A DNA stretch of 11,050 nt from Alphaproteobacteria bacterium (lineage in GTDB: Bacteria; Pseudomonadota; Alphaproteobacteria; RF32; CAG-239). Where the stretch lies: positions 1 to 11,050 of the forward strand of contig JAFYRQ010000026.1 in NCBI GenBank assembly GCA_017546885.1. The letters are read 5' to 3'. Shown piece by piece: positions 6,986 through 11,050 of this stretch. Position numbers and translations under genes: made by a program. How positions within the stretch are numbered: the first letter of the stretch is position 1; every line of letters starts with the position of its first letter. The notes under the pieces were generated by a model, which saw only the letters and a program-made list of their open reading frames with translations, did no database searches and was not told the origin of the DNA.

Positions 6986-7729
6986 ATGGAGACGGTTTTG
7001 CCGAAAACATCAAAAATCAGAATTTTTGCCGATGTTGAGTTGGTAAGCGGTAATAAAGCGGAGCTCAAACCCGAACAAAGTCATTATCTTGTTTCGGTTA
7101 TGCGTCTGCAATCCGGAGATAATATTTTGGTCTTTAACGGTAAAGACGGAGAATTTGATTGCACTCTATCCGTACAAGGCAAAAAATCGGTAGTCATTGA
7201 TATAAATGAACAAACAAAAGTTTTTGAATCTGTACCTGATGCGTGGTTATTATTTGCTCCGTTGAAAAAAGATTGTACGGACTTTGTGATAGAAAAAGCT
7301 ACGGAATTGGGAATTGCAAAAATTGTTCCGGTAATTACCAAATATTCAATATCCGATAAGGTAAAAACCTCTCGTTATCAATCGCAAGCCATTGAAGCGG
7401 CAGAACAATGTCGTCGTTTAGATGTTCCCACAATAGACGAGGCAATGTCTTTTGAAAAATTGTTAAATTCGTGGGACGAAAAACGAACACTCTATTATAT
7501 GGACGAAACTCTTGCCGGCCAACCTGTCAGCGAAGCTTTTGGCAATGCTCCGGCTCCGGTTGCATTTTTAATCGGACCTGAAGGCGGTTTTAGTGAACAA
7601 GAGTTAGCTGTTTTACGTTCAAAAAAATATGCTAAAGGCGTAAAACTCGGAAATCGTATTTTGCGCGCAGAAACGGCGGCTTTGTCTGCCATTAGCTGTT
7701 GGCAAGCATTAAGCGGAGATTGGAAATAA
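6986..7729 (+). CDS. rsmE: 16S rRNA (uracil-1498 N3) methyltransferase RsmE
   Basis: RsmE methylates N3 of U1498 in the 16S rRNA decoding region, using S-adenosylmethionine; it belongs to the SPOUT (trefoil-knot) class. The N-terminal PUA-like domain includes HYLVSVMRLQSGD (33-45) and FNGKDGEF (50-57). The catalytic domain shows EKATELG (103-109), EAAEQCRR (137-144), the glycine-rich knot FLIGPEGGFSEQE (194-206) and LGNRILRAETAA (221-232), all hallmark RsmE motifs. Length (247) is typical. The annotated ATG has no ribosome site. A TTG at 6998 is preceded by GGAG with a 6-base spacer and would begin the protein MPKTSKIRIF, closer to the usual short RsmE N-terminus, so that start is a serious alternative. 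The stop lies 4 bases before rquA, suggesting co-transcription. Confidence 0.95.
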   Translation: METVLPKTSKIRIFADVELVSGNKAELKPEQSHYLVSVMRLQSGDNILVFNGKDGEFDCTLSVQGKKSVVIDINEQTKVFESVPDAWLLFAPLKKDCTDFVIEKATELGIAKIVPVITKYSISDKVKTSRYQSQAIEAAEQCRRLDVPTIDEAMSFEKLLNSWDEKRTLYYMDETLAGQPVSEAFGNAPAPVAFLIGPEGGFSEQELAVLRSKKYAKGVKLGNRILRAETAALSAISCWQALSGDWK

Positions 7730-7733
7730 TAAA

Positions 7734-8435
7734 ATGACAAAGAAAAAAGTAGCAATAAATCCGGCGCCCATTCCGCCTTATCAAAAAGAATTTTACAGTT
7801 GGTTGTATGAGAGTAATCGTCTTACCAAATTGTTTGACAGACAATGGCTGTTGAATTTATTGAGTTTCGGCTATAATCAAAAACTGGCAAAAGCTGTGCT
7901 TGATGAAGTTTCTCCTCATTCAAAAGTTTTGCAAATGGGGGTAACCTTTGGCGAACAAATGAACGATTTAGCAGATAAAATAGGTGTTTACGGAAAATAT
8001 GATGTTGTTGATGTCAGTACCACACAACTCCGCTATGTCCGTAACAAATATCGTTTTATTTATCCTTTTATGAATTTTGTAAATCGTGATGCGTTAGAGT
8101 CGTTTACCGAAAAATATGATACGGTAGTTTGTTATATGTTGTTGCACGAGCTTCCTTTGCCGGCAAAAAGTAAATTGATAAATCAGGCCTTGTCCGGATT
8201 AACTCCCGGAGGAAAAGCCATATTTATAGATTATAATAATATGGCTTGGTGGCACCCTCTAAAATGGTTCGTAAAAATGTATAATCGTTTGTATCAACCG
8301 TTTGCGGAAAGAATGTGGCAGACCGAAATCAAAGATTATGTTACCGACAGACAACAATTTGAGTGGAGAAAAACAACCTACTTCGGAAAAATGTATCAAA
8401 AAGTTGTGGTAACGAAGAAAAGCAGTTTGTTTTAA
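7734..8435 (+). CDS. rquA: RquA-like rhodoquinone biosynthesis protein (SAM-dependent, methyltransferase fold)
   Basis: RquA converts ubiquinone to rhodoquinone, a low-potential quinone that lets fumarate reductase run during anaerobic growth; it uses S-adenosylmethionine as amino donor although it has a class I methyltransferase fold. Recognised features are the N-terminal signature FDRQWLLNLLSFG (34-46), a motif I that reads VLQMGVTFG (65-73) instead of the normal D/E-x-G-x-G-x-G, the motif II region YDVVDVSTTQL (89-99), then CYMLLHELPLPAK (133-145) and LTPGGKAIFIDY (156-167), and an aromatic HPLKW stretch (174-178). The altered motif I, without the glycine triad, is the expected distinction from true methyltransferases such as UbiE/UbiG. 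At 233 residues it is complete. The main alternative is an uncharacterised quinone-modifying methyltransferase. It probably shares transcripts with rsmE. Confidence 0.78.
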   Translation: MTKKKVAINPAPIPPYQKEFYSWLYESNRLTKLFDRQWLLNLLSFGYNQKLAKAVLDEVSPHSKVLQMGVTFGEQMNDLADKIGVYGKYDVVDVSTTQLRYVRNKYRFIYPFMNFVNRDALESFTEKYDTVVCYMLLHELPLPAKSKLINQALSGLTPGGKAIFIDYNNMAWWHPLKWFVKMYNRLYQPFAERMWQTEIKDYVTDRQQFEWRKTTYFGKMYQKVVVTKKSSLF

Positions 8436-8456
8436 TGTCGGATTAATTTAAATAAA

Positions 8457-8490
8457 AAAAAAGACATCGATTATTTTCGATGTCTTTTTT
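8457..8490. terminator. Bidirectional intrinsic terminator between rquA and pssA
   Basis: AAAAAAGACATCGA (8457-8470) pairs with TCGATGTCTTTTTT (8477-8490) around a 6-base loop. The A-run and T-run give a U-tail on either strand. It lies 21 bases after the rquA stop and 16 bases after the pssA stop, between converging genes. Confidence 0.92.
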
Positions 8491-8506
8491 GTATGTATCT
8501 AAAGAG

Positions 8507-9292
8507 TTATATTTTGGTCATATATTGCTTTTTAGCCTTAAGAAACACCATAACTCCCAAATGAATTGTTACGGCATATAACAATGACAATGAACTCAAT
8601 ACCAACCAAGGCATACTAAATATAAGTGTTGCCCCAAAAACTAAAATCACAACCATCGGAATAACCATATAAGTAGGAACTTTAAGCTTTTTGGTAGAGA
8701 TTGTCGGGATTCGGCTAATCATAAGCATTGCGACAATAAACATAACTATACTGCAAAACCAATTGCTACGTAAAAATTCAACTTCAGGAAATTCGAAGCT
8801 AATCATTACCGGTAAAATACCGAGAGCAGCGGCAGCCGGAGCCGGAACACCAATAAAGAAGTTATCCCAATAACTAGGTTGCGGTTCGTCTTCAAGCATA
8901 GTATTAAAGCGAGCCAAACGCATGGCCATGCAAATTGCAAACAACAGGCAGAAAAACCAGCCAAACTTCGGAAAATCGTATAAAGTCCAACGATACATCA
9001 AAATAGCGGGGCTGACACCGAAACTCACAAAATCAGATAAAGAATCTAATTCTGCTCCAAATTTTGTTGAGCCCTTGAGCATACGAGCAACTCTTCCGTC
9101 AAGCAAATCAAAAAATGCAGCCAAGAAAATGCAAATTATTGCATGAGCATACAAGTCTGCAATAGCATATTTTATTGATGTTATGCCTGCACATACCGCC
9201 AAAGTTGTAACCATATTCGGAATAATTTTTCGAATCGGCAAAGATGTAAGCTTTTGTTTGGAAAGCTTCAATTTAGAATTGAGATTTTCCAT
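8507..9292 (-). CDS. pssA: CDP-diacylglycerol-serine O-phosphatidyltransferase
   Basis: This membrane enzyme makes phosphatidylserine from CDP-diacylglycerol and L-serine. The CDP-alcohol phosphotransferase signature D-x2-DG-x2-AR-x8-G-x3-D-x3-D is complete: D62, D65-G66, A69-R70, G79, D83 and D87 in FDLLDGRVARMLKG...FGAELDSLSD. It is followed by FVSFGVSPAILMYRW, typical of the type II (membrane) PssA. Several hydrophobic segments follow at about 28-60, 92-125, 140-165, 180-193 and 210-250, consistent with the multi-helix fold of the family. Length (261) fits. The ATG overlaps the psd stop by one base (TAATG), so the two enzymes of phosphatidylethanolamine synthesis are translationally coupled, with the second step encoded first. 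Confidence 0.96.
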   Translation of the reverse strand: MENLNSKLKLSKQKLTSLPIRKIIPNMVTTLAVCAGITSIKYAIADLYAHAIICIFLAAFFDLLDGRVARMLKGSTKFGAELDSLSDFVSFGVSPAILMYRWTLYDFPKFGWFFCLLFAICMAMRLARFNTMLEDEPQPSYWDNFFIGVPAPAAAALGILPVMISFEFPEVEFLRSNWFCSIVMFIVAMLMISRIPTISTKKLKVPTYMVIPMVVILVFGATLIFSMPWLVLSSLSLLYAVTIHLGVMVFLKAKKQYMTKI

Positions 9293-10026
9293 TATCTGCT
9301 TTCTCCCATAATTTGCGGAGCAGAAGAATTAAGGTTTGCAATAATTGTTTCACCGGCAATCATTGTCTGACCCAAGCATACTTGCGGTTCAATGCCTTCC
9401 GGCAAATATACGTCTAAACGAGAACCGAATCTGATTAAACCGAATCTTTCGCCGGCTTTATATGTAGTTCCTTTTTTAGCAAAACACAAAATACGGCGAG
9501 CAACCAAGCCTGCAATTTGAACAAAGGCAATGTCTTTTCCGCTTTCTGTTTTCATAGCTAAAAGTTGACGTTCGTTATCTTTACTGGCTTTATCAAGAGT
9601 CGCATTAAAGAATTTTCCTTTAATGTATGATGTTTTTGTGATTGTTCCGCTGGCAGGAGCGCGATTTACGTGAACATTGAAAACACTCATAAAGATACTT
9701 ACACGGGTATATTCTTCTTTTTCCATACCCAATTCTTTCGGTCCCTTGATTTTTGTAATCATTTGAACTTTTCCGTCTGCCGGAGAAACAACCACATTGT
9801 CAATTTGCGGAGTAACACGTTCCGGATCGCGGAAAAAGAAATAGCACCAAACTGTTAAAACAATACCGATTACGCCCAAAGGTTCCCACAACAATGCCAA
9901 TAACGCTGTTATTAAAGCAAAAGCTGCAACAAACTTCCAGCCCTCCTTATTAATGTGAGGGAAAGCATAAGGAATAATGCTGTTGCGTAAAAAGTTTTTA
10001 AGATGAGTTAAATCAAATTTTTTCAT
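9292..10026 (-). CDS. psd: Phosphatidylserine decarboxylase proenzyme
   Basis: This enzyme decarboxylates phosphatidylserine to phosphatidylethanolamine with a pyruvoyl group formed by self-cleavage. The N-terminus has two adjoining hydrophobic segments (about 31-46 and 50-64) ending in FFFRDPER, typical of the short alphaproteobacterial/archaeal-like form. The conserved SPADGKV (81-87, Asp84) and FNVHVNRAP (116-124, His119) supply two members of the catalytic triad. The cleavage site is in IRFGSRLDVYLP, with cleavage expected before Ser202, the residue that becomes the pyruvoyl group. Length (244) agrees with the short form rather than the 320-residue E. coli form. AAGGA stands 8 bases before the ATG. 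First gene of the psd-pssA unit. Confidence 0.96.
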   Translation of the reverse strand: MKKFDLTHLKNFLRNSIIPYAFPHINKEGWKFVAAFALITALLALLWEPLGVIGIVLTVWCYFFFRDPERVTPQIDNVVVSPADGKVQMITKIKGPKELGMEKEEYTRVSIFMSVFNVHVNRAPASGTITKTSYIKGKFFNATLDKASKDNERQLLAMKTESGKDIAFVQIAGLVARRILCFAKKGTTYKAGERFGLIRFGSRLDVYLPEGIEPQVCLGQTMIAGETIIANLNSSAPQIMGESR

Positions 10027-10050
10027 AAATTTTATCCTTTCTGTTTGTCA

Positions 10051-10084
10051 CGCAAGCACCGAAACGCTGTTTCTGTCGTGTGCG
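10051..10084 (-). promoter_or_regulatory. Hairpin in psd 5' leader
   Basis: On the plus strand GAAAC-GCT-GTTTC (10061-10073) forms an inner stem, with CAC/GTG (10057-10059 with 10078-10080) and CGCA/TGCG (10051-10054 with 10081-10084) extending it across small internal loops. In the psd transcript this would fold between the start site and the ribosome site. It has no T-run on the transcribed strand, so it is not a plain terminator. It may be a regulatory or stabilising leader structure. Confidence 0.4.
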
Positions 10085-10094
10085 GACAACAGGA

Positions 10095-10122
10095 TATAAA
10101 CATATTTTTTATTTTTTTTCAA
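10095..10122 (-). promoter_or_regulatory. Probable promoter of the psd-pssA operon
   Basis: On the minus strand TTGAAA (10117-10122) is followed, after a nearly pure A/T spacer, by a -10 reading TTTATA at 16 bases or TTATAT at 17. Transcription would begin near 10088, giving a leader of about 60 bases. It lies back-to-back with the tRNA promoter, with only 8 bases between the two -35 boxes. Confidence 0.55.
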
Positions 10123-10130
10123 GTTTAGTC

Positions 10131-10158
10131 TTGCAATTATAAAAAAATAATGTATAAC
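10131..10158 (+). promoter_or_regulatory. Promoter of tRNA-Leu
   Basis: TTGCAA (10131-10136), a 16-base spacer and TATAAC (10153-10158), with TG directly before the -10 box. The expected start near 10165 lies just before the mature tRNA 5' end at 10173. Confidence 0.7.
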
Positions 10159-10172
10159 CTATCCTAGATTTT

Positions 10173-10259
10173 GCGCTTGTGGCGGAACTGGTAGACGCTG
10201 CAGACTTAAAATCTGTTGGGAGCAATCCCGTGCCGGTTCGATTCCGGCCTAGCGCACCA
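10173..10259 (+). tRNA. tRNA-Leu (anticodon UAA)
   Basis: An 87-base class II tRNA with encoded CCA. The acceptor strand GCGCTTG pairs with CTAGCGC, with a U-U mismatch at position 6-67. The D-arm is GCG...CGC. The anticodon arm is GCAGA-CTTAAAA-TCTGT with anticodon TAA at 10207-10209. A long variable arm (TGGGAGCAATCCCG) identifies a class II tRNA, and the T-arm GCCGG-TTCGATT-CCGGC is perfect. The UAA anticodon reads UUA (and UUG), the commonest Leu codons in an A+T-rich genome. The 3' end is also the apparent attachment site of a downstream element. Confidence 0.97.
10246..10257 (+). repeat. Direct repeat copy 1 (tRNA-Leu 3' end), candidate att site
   Basis: GGCCTAGCGCAC, the last part of the T-arm plus acceptor stem of the tRNA, occurs again exactly at 10409-10420. 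Duplication of a tRNA 3' end is the standard footprint of site-specific integration. Confidence 0.55.
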
Positions 10260-10261
10260 AT

Positions 10262-10292
10262 AAAAGAGCTCACCCTTGTGGTGAGTTTTTTT
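10262..10292 (+). terminator. Intrinsic terminator of tRNA-Leu
   Basis: CTCACC (10269-10274) pairs with GGTGAG (10280-10285) over a 5-base loop, flanked by AAAAG upstream and a run of seven T downstream. It lies only a few bases after the CCA end. Confidence 0.9.
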
Positions 10293-10302
10293 ATTGGTAT
10301 GA

Positions 10303-10420
10303 TATACAGAGTATAGAACCGGCACAGTGGAGCTTTGACTACAAGCGAAAGCGATACAGGGTATCGCGGTCGGTAATGACGATGAGTGCAGTATAGCGAA
10401 GATAAGCAGGCCTAGCGCAC
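10303..10420. repeat. GC-richer palindromic segment between tRNA-Leu and the repeat copy
   Basis: No gene is visible from the tRNA terminator to 10546. By hand count 56 of 105 bases in 10316-10420 are G or C, against markedly A/T-rich flanks. The segment holds TATAC-AGA-GTATA (10303-10315) and GCGATAC-AGG-GTATCGC (10351-10367), which share the palindromic core ATACAGrGTAT 50 bases apart. It also holds GAACCGGCAC (10316-10325), an exact inverted copy of the tRNA T-arm stretch at 10230-10239. It ends with the 12-base tRNA repeat. It may be a small mobile palindromic repeat, an element end with protein-binding sites, or a structured RNA; I cannot decide from one copy. The downstream part (10421-10468) is plain A/T-rich sequence. 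Confidence 0.45.
10409..10420 (+). repeat. Direct repeat copy 2, candidate att site
   Basis: Exact 12-base copy of the tRNA-Leu 3' end (GGCCTAGCGCAC); identity stops inside the CCA, reading CACAA instead of CACCA. It could mark the right end of a 150-bp insert or the boundary of the element carrying the genes that follow. Confidence 0.55.
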
Positions 10421-10468
10421 AAAACATGAACTTGTGATGGTATTTATTGTTGAAAATTAATTTAATAT

Positions 10469-10523
10469 TTTTGGCGTTTTGGCGTTTTTTTGTTGACATC
10501 TTACTTTAATTATATTTTATTAT
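10469..10523 (+). promoter_or_regulatory. Promoter and possible operator of the RHH-methyltransferase unit
   Basis: A consensus -35 box TTGACA is at 10493-10498. The best -10 is ambiguous: TTTATT at 17 bases or TATTAT (10518-10523) at 19. Directly upstream is a perfect tandem repeat TTTTGGCG-TTTTGGCG (10469-10484). Ribbon-helix-helix repressors often bind short tandem or inverted repeats near their own promoter, so this is a candidate autoregulatory operator. Confidence 0.5.
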
Positions 10524-10546
10524 AGCTAATATTGAAGGAGTAAAAT

Positions 10547-10699
10547 ATGAAAGATCATAGAATTAGTATTAGACTGACACAAGATGAATTAAATAAATTA
10601 AAAATCTTTGCAATTTATAAGCAATCTACAATACAAAAAATAATGCATAACATTATTGTAAACTTGTTGAAAGAAAGTAACGATGAAGAAAAGAATTAA
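10547..10699 (+). CDS. Small ribbon-helix-helix-like protein
   Basis: A 50-residue protein, MKDHRISIRLTQDELNKLKI at the N-terminus. It has the layout of a ribbon-helix-helix (Arc/CopG-type) DNA-binding domain: a short basic strand with alternating residues (RISIRL, 5-10), a first helix starting TQDELNKLKIFAI (11-23), a turn, and a second helix STIQKIMHNIIVNLL (27-41), then an acidic-basic tail. Such proteins are dimeric repressors, antitoxins or plasmid/element regulators. A strong ribosome site (AAGGAG, 6 bases before ATG) supports the start. The 3' end overlaps the methyltransferase start by 17 bases, so the two are probably coupled. A role as repressor of the methyltransferase unit is inference; an antitoxin role is less likely because no toxin gene adjoins it here. 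Confidence 0.75.
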   Translation: MKDHRISIRLTQDELNKLKIFAIYKQSTIQKIMHNIIVNLLKESNDEEKN

Positions 10700-11050
10700 T
10701 GCATTATCTCTTTTTGCAAATGTGGGAGTTGCAGAAACATACCTATCTGAGATAGGTGTTGATGTTGTTGTGGCAAATGAAATAGATGCTCAAAGGGCTA
10801 AGTTTTATAAACATTTATATCCTGAAACCAACATGATTGTTGGAGATATTACAAAAGAAGAAATTCAAGATGAAGTAGTTAATTATTCAAAAAAACACAA
10901 TGTTGACTTGATTTTAGCCACTCCTCCTTGTCAAGGAATGAGTACCGTTGGTAAACACGATAAAAATGATGTTAGGAATTTATTAGTTTGTCATGCGATT
11001 GAGATTATTAAAAAGGTAAAACCCAAATATGTTTTTCTTGAAAATGTTCC
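10683..11050 (+). CDS. C5-cytosine DNA methyltransferase (3' end beyond window)
   Basis: The first 122 codons of a Dcm-type DNA (cytosine-5) methyltransferase. Motif I (SAM binding) reads LSLFANVGVAETYL (8-21), a variant of the usual D-L-F-x-G-x-G. NEIDAQRAKFYKHLYP (about 33-48) corresponds to motif II, GDI (about 54-56) to motif III, and TPPCQGMS (about 80-87) is motif IV with the catalytic Cys. FLENV at the window edge is motif VI. The target-recognition domain and motifs IX-X lie outside, so the recognised sequence cannot be guessed. It follows the RHH gene with a 17-base overlap and only a weak ribosome site. A restriction endonuclease gene would be expected next if this is a complete restriction-modification system; an orphan or phage-type methylase is the alternative. 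Its place beside a tRNA repeat suggests horizontal acquisition. Confidence 0.93.
   Translation, partial: MKKRINALSLFANVGVAETYLSEIGVDVVVANEIDAQRAKFYKHLYPETNMIVGDITKEEIQDEVVNYSKKHNVDLILATPPCQGMSTVGKHDKNDVRNLLVCHAIEIIKKVKPKYVFLENV

Noticed and set aside
10206..10499. A 97-codon open frame on the minus strand across the tRNA-Leu gene, ending in RPESNRHG-like residues
   Set aside because: It is antisense to the tRNA and its terminator; this peptide type is a well-known false ORF over tRNA-Leu. No ribosome site and no recognisable domain.
1..11050. CRISPR arrays, insertion sequences, rRNA genes or a riboswitch of a known class
   Set aside because: I saw no regularly spaced repeats, transposase-like protein, rRNA segment or known aptamer core in the window.

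Overview
The window looks like a chromosomal stretch from a low-GC, flagellated alphaproteobacterium. This is inferred from the fliG-fliH-fliN gene order, an RquA-type rhodoquinone protein, a short two-helix phosphatidylserine decarboxylase paired with pssA, and A+T-rich codon use. Gut or other oxygen-poor lineages of low-GC Rhodospirillales-like bacteria would fit, but no 16S gene is present to place it.

Layout. (1) Bases 1-4350, plus strand: a tightly packed flagellar operon, fliG (5' end cut off), fliH, fliN, flhF, flhG, then a gene for an unusual membrane protein with a J-domain, one transmembrane segment and a bacterial SH3 domain. Every junction abuts, overlaps or is 3 bases apart, so these genes are probably co-transcribed. 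They cover the rotor switch (FliG, FliN), export (FliH) and flagellar placement and number (FlhF, FlhG). (2) A bidirectional terminator separates this operon from the minus-strand pair cmk and rpsA. Each of these has its own promoter, and rpsA also has a structured leader without a Shine-Dalgarno sequence. (3) Divergent from cmk lie rsmE (16S rRNA methylation) and rquA (ubiquinone to rhodoquinone), 4 bases apart. (4) A second bidirectional terminator, then the minus-strand phospholipid operon psd-pssA, which together converts CDP-diacylglycerol and serine to phosphatidylethanolamine. (5) Back-to-back with the psd promoter is the promoter of a tRNA-Leu(UAA) gene with its own terminator.

(6) From the 3' end of the tRNA onward the character changes. 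Twelve bases of the tRNA 3' end are repeated exactly about 150 bp downstream, across a compact, GC-richer, palindrome-rich segment. Next come a consensus -35 box, a 50-residue ribbon-helix-helix protein and the first third or so of a C5-cytosine DNA methyltransferase that runs off the window. This looks like the edge of an integrated element or defence island at the tRNA-Leu gene, carrying a restriction-modification or orphan methylase module.

The most interesting items are the J-domain/SH3 membrane protein in the flagellar placement operon, the tRNA-Leu integration edge with its RHH-methyltransferase module, and rquA, which implies an anaerobic fumarate-reducing mode. All family assignments come from reading motifs by eye; no database search was run.
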